In this document: positions 12,912 to 21,085 of the stretch, piece by piece
How positions within the stretch are numbered: position 1 is the stretch's first letter
How the letters are laid out: the number at the start of each line of letters is the position of its first letter
Source: a virus
Virus record (IMG/VR): IMGVR_UViG_3300049855_000351
Location: 1-32,505 of that record
DNA length: 32,505 nucleotides
Reading direction: 5' to 3' (one strand)
Position numbers and translations under genes: made by a program
Notes under the pieces: generated by a model
The model's input: the letters and a program-made list of their open reading frames with translations, nothing else
What the model was told of the DNA's origin: nothing
The model's database searches: none

Positions 12912-15389
12912 ATGGGCTACACTTTCGGCAGCTTTCAAATGCGAAATATAAATAAAGCGGGTGCGGACTTGCTTTCAACAACGACTGTATTAGTGCCGCC
13001 TGCTGTGCCAACGGTGGTAGTTGAAACGGCGATAGGCAACAGAATAATAATATCATTTTCGATAACTGGAACTGGTGCCGAAACTTTCACAAATCAACAG
13101 GTAAGGGTTAATTTTTCGCCATTTAGAGCCACAGGCATAGCCCCCGCAGGTCTTGGCTTTGAAAGTGATGGCTATGTAGATGCAACTTTAAGAGAGGGTA
13201 TCTTTGTTGGTAACCCTTCACCTTTTGCATTCCCTTTGACAGCCAAAAACCTAAAGGTCAGGTTTCGGAAAACAGCCGCCCGCGTTTGTTATGTAGAAAT
13301 CGAATTTTATATGACGATGGACGTTGCAGCCTATATCAATGCTTCAAATTATTCAAACTTAGACCGCTTTTTAAAAGCTTCTGTTTCAGGTTCTACGCTT
13401 GTGAACGACGGCCCCGCCGTTTACAATGCCCAAAAAGAGTTTGGAATACAGGCAGATGTTTTCAATTCGTCAATTCCCACAAGCCTAAACGTTATCACAG
13501 CCACAGGCAGCACCGTGCAGCGCATTCCTTGGCAAAGCCGTTTTTACAACTCTTATTTGGGCGGCGTTACTGCTAATGCTCGATATATGTCGAACATTCA
13601 AATAACAAGCCCCTCGGCACTCGCTGCGGGCATCCCTTATGTAGCACAGGCAACAGCCACAGCACCACAACCAATAGGCCAAACAGTTGATAGTTCTTTT
13701 ACCGTTCTAACAAATCAACTTTCGACAATTGAAAAAAATACAGTTGCCATAAACTTAGAAGGTAGGGCAAACCCTTCAATTACACCAAATGCGGCAACTA
13801 CTGATATTCGCGTTTTGCTTATCCGCACAAACCCACTTACAAATACGGTGGACTTTGAAACCGACCTTTTGTTAAATGATGCTGTTATACCTGCATTGAA
13901 TGCAACTAACACTCAAATAGACGGTGCAATATGGAATCCTTCGGCGTGGTTGGACGTAGCAGCAGAAACCACAGATTTAACCTTTGTTATTGATGGGGCA
14001 TATCTTCAAGTAGGTAGCTCTTACCGTATAATAGTCAATGTGTACGATAATGTAAATGACCGTTTGACTACTCATATAAGCCCTGAATTGATAGCTAACT
14101 TTGTGCCGCCTGTTATCCCAACAATCACAGGGGAGTTGGGTACTTACAACAAAGTATATTTAGGCAACGACCTTTTAAGCGTAGCACCTCACAGCCGATT
14201 TAAAAGCCGCCTTACAATTGATAAGGTAGCCTTTAATGCTCAATTGGTCGCTTTGGGAATTGGTGGTAATTTTGACAATGCTTTTCAACAAGCTCGCGCA
14301 GCTTTGCCCCTTATTTCAGGGGTCACACCGCAAATTCGTTTCTATCAAAAAAATACGCTTGCTTTGCCTGCAAACAATGAGATTATAAGCGATGGAATGG
14401 TAATTGTGGCAGATACGGCAACGGAGCTTGTATTAGATGCTTACTTTAGAGTAGTTGAGGAACAAGCGGGAACAACTTTCACCGTAGATTGGGCTATTGC
14501 TTTTAGAACCCGCACATTTGTAGTTGGGCAAAACTTAGAATATGAGGTTTTATTTAGTCAAAATGTGACCCCGCGCCTTTTTGAAAATGATGAAGTAAGC
14601 CCCAAACTATTGAGCGCAAAGTTCTATGATTATGACGAATACCCGACCAATAAAGTAGAGGTTTTTGACTTGTGCGGGCGTGATTATATCATTTGTGAGA
14701 TTGAGAAAGACCCAACTTTAACAGGTTCGGTAAACTTTGCCGCTTGTATTTATCCCGCAACTTCTACAGGTGACACTTCCCTATTGAGCATCGAAGAAGA
14801 AGAAAGCTGGTTGCCATTGGTACAGATTTTGCCACAACTAAGCAGCCCTAAGCTCGACAATGTAGATACTTCATTTGGTGCTGATGATTTTGCAGCCTTT
14901 AGAATAAACTTGCAGCAGTTGCCACAAAACCAATTGTTTTGGATAACTGGAATTGCTTACGAGCAGGTGCCGAACTATTGCCCGCTTGGATTGGTTCAAA
15001 ATGTTATTATAAGCACAATTCGCCCCGCCGCCGTTCCATATTGGGCTTTGGCTGCGAGTGCTGCAAACTTTGTTAATGAGATTTTGGCGCATCCCGATTA
15101 CATTGGTGGCGCAATAGTTGTTTATCATAGGGTTGTTGATGCTTTTGGGGTTTCAGTTCCTTATTTTGGACTTTCAACAACGGTTATTGCAGATGATACA
15201 TTAACGACTGTTGCAATGCCACCACAACCCGAAGTTTATTATGAGCTTAGAATTGACGCTAACTTTGACAGCGGTTTTGGAGTGCATTTAATATCACACA
15301 CTTTGCGCGTTACAATACTTTTAATGAATGAAAATGACCCGCTTGTTTCTTATAATACAAATGCCTATATTTGCAACGATTTAGGGTAA
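12912..15389 (+). CDS. Large beta-rich tail/baseplate structural protein
   Basis: The protein is 825 aa and built largely of short beta strands, Thr/Val/Asn-rich, with repeated Ig- or fibronectin-like stretches (for example PAVPTVVVETAIGNRIIISF near 28-47 and PPVIPTITGELGTYNKVYLG near 399-418). No coiled coil, signal or catalytic motif is visible. Position between tail-tip genes suggests a baseplate or central tail-fibre protein. It starts 4 bases after the AT-rich motif, so it is the first rightward gene past islet 3. The identity as tail protein is inferred, not shown by a family match. Confidence 0.7.
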   Translation: MGYTFGSFQMRNINKAGADLLSTTTVLVPPAVPTVVVETAIGNRIIISFSITGTGAETFTNQQVRVNFSPFRATGIAPAGLGFESDGYVDATLREGIFVGNPSPFAFPLTAKNLKVRFRKTAARVCYVEIEFYMTMDVAAYINASNYSNLDRFLKASVSGSTLVNDGPAVYNAQKEFGIQADVFNSSIPTSLNVITATGSTVQRIPWQSRFYNSYLGGVTANARYMSNIQITSPSALAAGIPYVAQATATAPQPIGQTVDSSFTVLTNQLSTIEKNTVAINLEGRANPSITPNAATTDIRVLLIRTNPLTNTVDFETDLLLNDAVIPALNATNTQIDGAIWNPSAWLDVAAETTDLTFVIDGAYLQVGSSYRIIVNVYDNVNDRLTTHISPELIANFVPPVIPTITGELGTYNKVYLGNDLLSVAPHSRFKSRLTIDKVAFNAQLVALGIGGNFDNAFQQARAALPLISGVTPQIRFYQKNTLALPANNEIISDGMVIVADTATELVLDAYFRVVEEQAGTTFTVDWAIAFRTRTFVVGQNLEYEVLFSQNVTPRLFENDEVSPKLLSAKFYDYDEYPTNKVEVFDLCGRDYIICEIEKDPTLTGSVNFAACIYPATSTGDTSLLSIEEEESWLPLVQILPQLSSPKLDNVDTSFGADDFAAFRINLQQLPQNQLFWITGIAYEQVPNYCPLGLVQNVIISTIRPAAVPYWALAASAANFVNEILAHPDYIGGAIVVYHRVVDAFGVSVPYFGLSTTVIADDTLTTVAMPPQPEVYYELRIDANFDSGFGVHLISHTLRVTILLMNENDPLVSYNTNAYICNDLG

Positions 15390-15437
15390 AATATTGTAAG
15401 TACAAACAAAAACTTTTATCTTTATAAAAATTTTATT

Positions 15438-16394
15438 ATGCTGCAAATAGTTTATACAGTACCAATGACAGCAGAAGATGCAAAAACCTATTCTTATCGG
15501 GCGGCTGTTCCGATTAGAAGGGCTTGCCCTGTTGTTGCCCCTCCTTTTGCTCTTAGTGAGGCGGATACTTGGAACTGTAACCTTTGCGGCGCTGATATGC
15601 CTTTCTTTGCCCCGTTTTTGCGTGGCGACATCATACCTTTGCAAACGAATTTTGCAGATACTTTTAATACAGACCCGACAAACCCGACCTACGGATTTAA
15701 AACAACAATTGCAGTCGACTTTTATGTTATGGTTGAGCTGCAAGATGAAAACGGGGTTACTATTTCAAGTCTTATTGATACGTTTGCAGATACTTATTAT
15801 GTCGGCTACTCTGAAAAGTGGGGCAGCGTTCAAACGTTTTTCATAAATACAGGGTATTTCCCAGTTGGTCTAAAGTGTTTTAGGTTGAAAATTACCTACT
15901 ATAAATTTGACCAAATAAGTTCTACTAAAGTCATTGAGAGGGTGCTTTATTCGGAATATTACAGGGAATACACTAATTGCGGGCCTACTGTCTTGATTGA
16001 AAGTACATATCAGGGCATGGACTGCTACGGCAATATTTATGATTTGTTTGCCGTTTCTGTTGGTGCTGGTACGACTAATCCTTACTACAATTCAATTCGC
16101 ATAGAGGGTGAGATTGAGTTTACAGGTAATGATGAAAGTGCCGATATTACAACGGACTTAGGAAAGGTAGTAAGGCGGACAATCATTTCAAACTATCACA
16201 TAAATTCAGGTATTGCAGCCCCTTATTTTGCTCGAATGCTCGACCGCGTTGTTAGGGGTTCGACTGTTACGATTCAGGGCGAACAATACAAAAATTTCGT
16301 GTTTGAAAAGAACAACGACCAATCGAGAATGTGGGTCATTGACCTAACATTTGAAAAAGAATGCAGGCTGGATAATCGCGGCTGCAACTTATAG
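15438..16394 (+). CDS. Putative tail/baseplate structural protein
   Basis: The protein is 318 aa and beta-rich, with a Cys cluster near residues 46-54 (WNCNLCGADMPFF) that could bind metal, and Cys in the C-terminal tail (KECRLDNRGCNL). The middle part has alternating aromatic strands (FYVMVELQDENG; YYVGYSEKWGSVQTFFI; FRLKITYYKF) like virion beta-sandwich proteins. The 48-base gap upstream is AT-rich and has no good promoter. It is flanked by tail genes on both sides; a distal tail or baseplate role is inferred. I do not recognise the family. Confidence 0.65.
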   Translation: MLQIVYTVPMTAEDAKTYSYRAAVPIRRACPVVAPPFALSEADTWNCNLCGADMPFFAPFLRGDIIPLQTNFADTFNTDPTNPTYGFKTTIAVDFYVMVELQDENGVTISSLIDTFADTYYVGYSEKWGSVQTFFINTGYFPVGLKCFRLKITYYKFDQISSTKVIERVLYSEYYREYTNCGPTVLIESTYQGMDCYGNIYDLFAVSVGAGTTNPYYNSIRIEGEIEFTGNDESADITTDLGKVVRRTIISNYHINSGIAAPYFARMLDRVVRGSTVTIQGEQYKNFVFEKNNDQSRMWVIDLTFEKECRLDNRGCNL

Positions 16395-16432
16395 GAAAGG
16401 CAACGGGAGCCGTAAAAAACAACTTTAAAAAA

Positions 16433-17047
16433 ATGAAAAGCTTAAAATTAAATATCTTTTCCCTTCTACTTATCATGTGTGAAATGGCTTGTCAACCCTG
16501 CGCAGATGAAGAGGATGTGCCGACCTATCTTGATGGGTGTGTTGATTCACTTGATGAGGGCGGTATTGCTGGTTGGTTCGCTGTTGCCTGTGATGACCCT
16601 TTTGTAGATATTACAGATGAGGCCGAATGGGATGCTAAAATTTTAGCGGGTACTTTGTTTGGTCGCTTCGATGGAACGTTTATTCGTGGCTCTTTGCCGA
16701 TTCCTGAAAGAAACGAGGTCACAGTTGGCGCATGTGGCCAACCAATTACTATTTCAAAGAACTTTACAGCTACTTTGTTTGATAGTGCCTATGAAGCCAC
16801 AAACACAAAGTACGACCTTTACGATTATGTAGATAGAAAGGTTGGACGATTCAGCTACGGCCTTATTCAGTGCGACGGCAACACTTATGGCCCATTCGAC
16901 AACGTTACAGCCAAAGCAGATGAAAACATCCCTGAAACAACCGATGAAAACAAATCATTTCAAATTGATTTCACTTTCCGTCGCGGCTTAGGAATTGTTA
17001 AGCCTGTCCTTTTGGCTTTCCTCGTAGGTAAGCAGTTGCACCCATAA
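16433..17047 (+). CDS. Putative virion protein, tail-tube candidate
   Basis: With the ATG at 16433 the product is 204 aa and begins with a hydrophobic leader (MKSLKLNIFSLLLIMCEMAC). An in-frame ATG at 16484 would remove it and give an N-terminus MACQPCADEE, similar to MACNCC at 29530. The 16433 ATG has the better A-rich leader, so both starts remain open. The body is beta-rich, with YDLYDYVDRKVGRFSYGLIQ and FQIDFTFRRGLGIVKPVLLA, and has the size of a tail-tube subunit, which is otherwise missing from the window. The assignment is a weak inference from size and exclusion. The portal gene follows 12 bases later. Confidence 0.6.
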   Translation: MKSLKLNIFSLLLIMCEMACQPCADEEDVPTYLDGCVDSLDEGGIAGWFAVACDDPFVDITDEAEWDAKILAGTLFGRFDGTFIRGSLPIPERNEVTVGACGQPITISKNFTATLFDSAYEATNTKYDLYDYVDRKVGRFSYGLIQCDGNTYGPFDNVTAKADENIPETTDENKSFQIDFTFRRGLGIVKPVLLAFLVGKQLHP

Positions 17048-17059
17048 AAATAAAGAACA

Positions 17060-18781
17060 ATGAACGGAGAAGACTTCAAAACCTTTTTAGCCCAATTCGG
17101 GAAAGGTATCGTTTCACTACCTACTAATCCCTTCAAAAATGAATGGGAAGAGGTGTATAATGCCGTTGCGCCGCACTATTACGGCGAGCTTCCCCCTATT
17201 CTTAGAAAGACTTTCCCTAATGAGGATAAGGTTATTTTTGATTATAGGGTTGAAACCTACCAAGCCAAAACGGAAGCCTGCGTTACGGATGCCGTCGATA
17301 CTTTAGCCCGTCACCTGTCAATGGCAAAGCATTCTATTAAGTACGCTTTTCCCCAAATGAAAGAATGGGTAGAAGGCAAAAAGGTGGAAAACCAACCTTT
17401 TGTCGCTTGGTTTTTAAAGCAATTTGTTTCAAACAGAATAATTGACCCTAACGGCCTTTTAGTCGTAAATGTGGGCGGTGAAGCGTGGGAACAAAGACGG
17501 GCTGATATGCGCTTAGAAGTCTTCTTCGATTTTGTTCCGAGCAACGAAATAGTTTTTATTGATTTGGACTTAGGGCTATTGGTTTACAAAGCCCCAAGCG
17601 TAAGCAAATGGGGAACGGCAAACGCTAATGAGTTTATTGTTATCACAGACGAGTTTTACGGCATAGCCTCAACAGGTTCAAATGGTGAACTTGTACTTGA
17701 TGAACAATATTATCATAATTTGGGCGAAGTTCCCGCCGTTGTTTTGGGTGGTCGTGCTGTTTCAAAAAGAAAGAACGGGCATAATTTTTCATACTACAAA
17801 AGCGACATTTCTTCAGCTGTTCCATATTTGAATGATGCTGCCACATCTGACAATCAATACAAATCGGTTGTTAATGCTAATGCTTTCCCGATTAAGATTG
17901 TTAGGGGCGTAAATTGTAGCAGTTGCCATGGTCATGGTTGGATAGCTGAAGTAGATGAGGAACACCCCGACGGAATCCGCAAAGATTGCGGAACTTGTAA
18001 GGGAACAGGTAAAATTCACATAAGCCCATTGGCAGGCATTTATTTTAAATCGTCCGACGGCTTAGATGAAAACCAAAAACCCGAAACACCTATTGAATTT
18101 GTAAGCCCTTCAGTCGATGTTATCCAACACCTTTCAGAGTATCGCAAATCTGCATTAGAGGAAAGCAAAGAGGTTTTGAATGTTGATAAGGCGGTCAAAT
18201 ATGCTCAAAGTGGTATTGCCAAGCAAATAGACAAGCAGCCGCTTTATATCAAGGTTAAAGAGGTTTCAGATGATGTTTACATGAAGCTTCAAACGGTTTT
18301 GAGATTTGCGCAGGGTTTATTATTTATGAGCGATGCCGACCTTACAGTCATCCCACCTTCGAGCTTTGACCTAAAAACCGAAGCCGACCTTTATGAAGAG
18401 TTCCAAGCTGCAATAACAGGCGGCGCACCTGACTTTGTGAGAAAAGAAACTTTTATTCAATGGATTAAAAGCCGTTTTTCTACCGACTTGACAGGGCAAC
18501 AAATAGGGGAAATTATTGTAATGTATGCCCCTTTGACCCTTTCAACAGTTGCAGAGCAAAAGGAACGCTACCTAATGCAAACGGTCACACAAATAGACCT
18601 TATCAAAGCTACATTTGCGTTCAATGAACTGATTAAAATTTACGACAAAGACCCGTCTATTATTCTGCTTACTTATGATGAAATAGCAGCTTTGTTAGAT
18701 GCAGCTTTAGCCCCTCGCTTTGAAGATGCAAATGTACAAGTTCCTCAATTGGACCCGTCCGACCCAACAAACCAACTTTAG
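17060..18781 (+). CDS. Portal protein with DnaJ-type zinc-finger insertion
   Basis: This is the ring protein at the packaging vertex, 573 aa, of usual length. The N-terminal half has the mixed fold expected (DYRVETYQAKTEACVTDAVDTLARHLS; NRIIDPNGLLVVNVGG; FFDFVPSNEIVFIDL). The C-terminal part is helical with an acidic tail. Residues 286-293 (CSSCHGHG) and 310-317 (CGTCKGTG) are two CxxCxGxG repeats as in DnaJ zinc fingers, forming a probable zinc-binding insertion. The portal call is supported by the Mu gpF-like gene 3 bases downstream, then scaffold and capsid genes. Confidence 0.85.
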   Translation: MNGEDFKTFLAQFGKGIVSLPTNPFKNEWEEVYNAVAPHYYGELPPILRKTFPNEDKVIFDYRVETYQAKTEACVTDAVDTLARHLSMAKHSIKYAFPQMKEWVEGKKVENQPFVAWFLKQFVSNRIIDPNGLLVVNVGGEAWEQRRADMRLEVFFDFVPSNEIVFIDLDLGLLVYKAPSVSKWGTANANEFIVITDEFYGIASTGSNGELVLDEQYYHNLGEVPAVVLGGRAVSKRKNGHNFSYYKSDISSAVPYLNDAATSDNQYKSVVNANAFPIKIVRGVNCSSCHGHGWIAEVDEEHPDGIRKDCGTCKGTGKIHISPLAGIYFKSSDGLDENQKPETPIEFVSPSVDVIQHLSEYRKSALEESKEVLNVDKAVKYAQSGIAKQIDKQPLYIKVKEVSDDVYMKLQTVLRFAQGLLFMSDADLTVIPPSSFDLKTEADLYEEFQAAITGGAPDFVRKETFIQWIKSRFSTDLTGQQIGEIIVMYAPLTLSTVAEQKERYLMQTVTQIDLIKATFAFNELIKIYDKDPSIILLTYDEIAALLDAALAPRFEDANVQVPQLDPSDPTNQL

Positions 18782-18784
18782 AGC

Positions 18785-19657
18785 ATGGCAGCAGATTTAA
18801 ACAAAGCCTATCGAATAATCAATGCCGCCCTTGATGAATTTAGGGAACGGCTAAAGATTGTCGAGCCTAAGTTTAATCAGCAGGTTTTGGATTGGATAAA
18901 AAAGTTTGAAAGCTACAACGGAACTGTCATAAGTTCGGAGCGGAATAATGAACGGCTTTTGAAGTTCAAAAGAGCAACGGAGCGTTTTTTATTGCAGTCG
19001 GGGTATAATGATATGGTTACTAACTTTCTTGTAAACTTTGATGAGTTGCAAGATAATCAAAAGGTTTTTCAAGCCGCCTTCAATGGCATAACATTAACCG
19101 ATAATGATAAAATGCGTACAATCCTTAGCGATTATAGGCAATTTTCCGTTAAACAGGTTATCCAAGGGCTACAAAAGCAAGGACTAAATCAAAAGGTAAT
19201 GCAACCGATTGAAGCAACGATGTACACCACCGTTCAACAGGGCGGAAGCCTTAGAGATTTAATACAATCCGTTGAAGGGATAATTGAAACAACCCAAAAG
19301 CGGGCGGGGCTACTTACAAGTAATGCAATTCAGGTTTCCCGCGATGCTTTGGGTCAATACAACGGCAAAGTAAATGAAGCGGTGCGAAAGGTTTACAGGA
19401 TGGACGGTATTTTGTATGTCGGTTCTTTAGTCAAAGACAGCCGCCCGCAATGCGTTAGATGGGTTAGAGATACTGAAACTTTTGGGCAGGTTGGGCTTAT
19501 TCCCTTTGCAGATTTACCCAAAGAAATACGCTGGGCAAACAACAACGGAACGGGCATGATACCAGGAACAACCCCTGAAACATTTGCAGAGCTTAGGGGC
19601 GGTTATAATTGTAGGCACGAAGCCTACCCAACCCGATTAGATAACTTTAGAAATTAA
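18785..19657 (+). CDS. Minor head protein (Mu gpF/SPP1 gp7-like)
   Basis: The protein is 290 aa. The first 200 residues are helical. The C-terminal part has the family signature: KDSRPQCVRW (Asp218, Cys223) and then GGYNCRHEA (272-280), the conserved 'D.R...C ... NCRH' pattern of phage head morphogenesis proteins. These are incorporated in the prohead near the portal, and in some phages enter the host with DNA. It begins 3 bases after the portal stop, consistent with co-translation. No fused toxin or effector domain is present. Confidence 0.85.
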   Translation: MAADLNKAYRIINAALDEFRERLKIVEPKFNQQVLDWIKKFESYNGTVISSERNNERLLKFKRATERFLLQSGYNDMVTNFLVNFDELQDNQKVFQAAFNGITLTDNDKMRTILSDYRQFSVKQVIQGLQKQGLNQKVMQPIEATMYTTVQQGGSLRDLIQSVEGIIETTQKRAGLLTSNAIQVSRDALGQYNGKVNEAVRKVYRMDGILYVGSLVKDSRPQCVRWVRDTETFGQVGLIPFADLPKEIRWANNNGTGMIPGTTPETFAELRGGYNCRHEAYPTRLDNFRN

Positions 19658-19661
19658 AGCG

Positions 19662-19886
19662 ATGTTAGTAGAAGCAAAACACAAAACAGCCTTAGACAAA
19701 CAAGGGAATCCCCTTGTTGCGACTTTTGAAAAAACCGTTTGGCAAACAAAGATAATGCAGGGCGGCGAATGGAAGTTTGTTAAGTATGTGGCCGAACCCG
19801 ATAAGTTTAAGTCGGTTGTTCCCGAACTAAAAACGGCGCCAATAAAAACCACCGTAACAACCAAGAGCTGTTGCGGTCGTAAGTAG
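19662..19886 (+). CDS. Hypothetical small protein between minor head and scaffold genes
   Basis: A 74-aa basic protein. The start is 4 bases after the minor head stop. It has beta-strand-like segments (NPLVATFEKTVWQTKIMQGGEWKFVKYV) and ends in TTKSCCGRK. No recognised domain or membrane segment. The position in the head operon suggests a head-related or capsid-accessory protein; function unknown. Confidence 0.7.
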   Translation: MLVEAKHKTALDKQGNPLVATFEKTVWQTKIMQGGEWKFVKYVAEPDKFKSVVPELKTAPIKTTVTTKSCCGRK

Positions 19887-19907
19887 TAACTAAATCTTTT
19901 ATATATC

Positions 19908-20918
19908 ATGACAGGAAAAGGAATCAATCTATTAAAGTATTTGGCTATTAAAGCTGAAAAGGACGGAGAAACGGAAATCGAAAAAAATGCCCTGAAGCTT
20001 TTGCAGCGTTTGGGCATTAGCTCTACTCAAATTGCAGCCCTAAAAAAAGGGGAATTGGATTTGGAAGAGGCTACAACCGAAATTGAAAAGAAGTTTGAAA
20101 GCAGCATTGAAAAGCGCATATCTGATGACATTGAAAAGCGCAAAACAAAAGAAATTCATGCTGGCGTTTATGACAAAACCGAAAAGCTTATCTGTAAGGC
20201 TTTCGGGTTGAATCATGACCAATACAAAGACATTGACGAAAAGGAGCGCACAAAAACCATTTTGGCCGATGGTAAAAAGCTCTATGATGATAAACTGGAG
20301 CAGTTCAAAGGTACCGATACTGAAAAGCTAAAAGAAGTAGAAAAGAAGTATCAAGACCAATTAGACGCGGCAAACAAAGAAAAGGCGGATGCTCTTTCAC
20401 GTGCTGAACTTGCAGAAAAAGAAGCGGACAAAAAGCTACGAACTTTTAAAGTTGAGCAGGCGCAAGCTGGCAAAATTCAAAGCTTTGTAAAGGGATTGAA
20501 AGCCCCTGCATTTGATGAAAAGATTATCAATTCCCTTATTGAGCATTCCCTATTAAAAAGTGGTTACGGCCTTGATTTAGAGGAAGGGGAAAGCGGCCGC
20601 ATCTTCTTAGTTGATAAGGATGGGAAGCGCGTTAAATCTGCAAAAGTTGCATCTGAAAACCTTACACTTGATGAATTTTTAACATCGGTTGCTGAAGAAA
20701 AAGGATTTGAGGCAAAGAATAACTTTGGCGGCTTCAATGGCAGCAAAACAGGCGGCGCAGGTTCGGGTGCAGGTGCAGGCGGTCAAGGTGGCGCGGGTAA
20801 AGGTGCAGGTCTTAGTGCCGATGAAATGATGGCAAAGGTCATTCAAAAGACAGGCTTCAAAAAAGAAGTCCTTTTGGAACAACAGGCCAAAGGTATTGAC
20901 ATAGCCAAATATTTATAA
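19908..20918 (+). CDS. Capsid scaffold-like protein
   Basis: The protein is 336 aa and lies directly before the capsid gene, where scaffolds are found. It is highly charged and helical (residues 55-185, Lys/Glu-rich, with a coiled coil around 120-180). A short folded part follows (KSGYGLDLEEGESGRIFLVDKDGK), then a Gly-rich flexible linker at about 274-301 (GGAGSGAGAGGQGGAGKGAG), then a helical C-terminal end (LSADEMMAKVIQKTGFKKEV). A C-terminal capsid-binding helix tethered by a linker is typical of scaffolds. No protease catalytic motif is seen, so cleavage of capsid or scaffold cannot be assigned. Confidence 0.75.
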   Translation: MTGKGINLLKYLAIKAEKDGETEIEKNALKLLQRLGISSTQIAALKKGELDLEEATTEIEKKFESSIEKRISDDIEKRKTKEIHAGVYDKTEKLICKAFGLNHDQYKDIDEKERTKTILADGKKLYDDKLEQFKGTDTEKLKEVEKKYQDQLDAANKEKADALSRAELAEKEADKKLRTFKVEQAQAGKIQSFVKGLKAPAFDEKIINSLIEHSLLKSGYGLDLEEGESGRIFLVDKDGKRVKSAKVASENLTLDEFLTSVAEEKGFEAKNNFGGFNGSKTGGAGSGAGAGGQGGAGKGAGLSADEMMAKVIQKTGFKKEVLLEQQAKGIDIAKYL

Positions 20919-20939
20919 TTTTTTTTGGTTTTTGTATAA

Positions 20940-20966
20940 TTGGCTCATTTTTTTCTATTATATTTG
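20940..20966 (+). promoter_or_regulatory. Promoter of the major capsid gene
   Basis: TATATTTG at 20959-20966 is a full -7 match, with TTG at 20940-20942 (16 bases) or TTTG at 20931-20934 (24 bases) as the upstream element. It lies 120 bases before the capsid ATG and would allow extra capsid transcription independent of the operon. Confidence 0.7.
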
Positions 20967-20970
20967 TGGT

Positions 20971-21057
20971 GTGCGGTGTTTGATAGTCACCGCACATTTT
21001 CACCCTCTCTCATGGTGCTACAATGGCACGGTTTCATTGCTTGTCCGACGGGCGGAC
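20971..21057 (+). promoter_or_regulatory. Structured 5' leader of the capsid mRNA (three hairpins)
   Basis: GTGCGGTG (20971-20978) pairs with CACCGCAC (20988-20995), an 8-bp perfect stem that would lie at the very 5' end of the transcript. GTGC (21015-21018) pairs with GCAC (21026-21029), a weaker stem. GTCCG (21043-21047) pairs with CGGAC (21053-21057). Only the first is strong. Such a leader could protect the mRNA or control translation. The first hairpin has only ATTTT after it, so it is a poor terminator. Confidence 0.6.
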
Positions 21058-21085
21058 TAATTACACTAAATAATCATTCAAAGCG

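Noticed and set aside
16433-17047. Lipoprotein reading of the hydrophobic leader
   Set aside because: The Cys residues in IMCEMAC lack the small residue at -1 and the Leu at -3 of a normal lipobox, and a Ser/Gly at +1/+2 is absent too.
20971-20995. Hairpin after the scaffold gene as a terminator
   Set aside because: Only ATTTT follows, and the hairpin lies directly behind a full promoter box, so a 5' mRNA hairpin is the better explanation.
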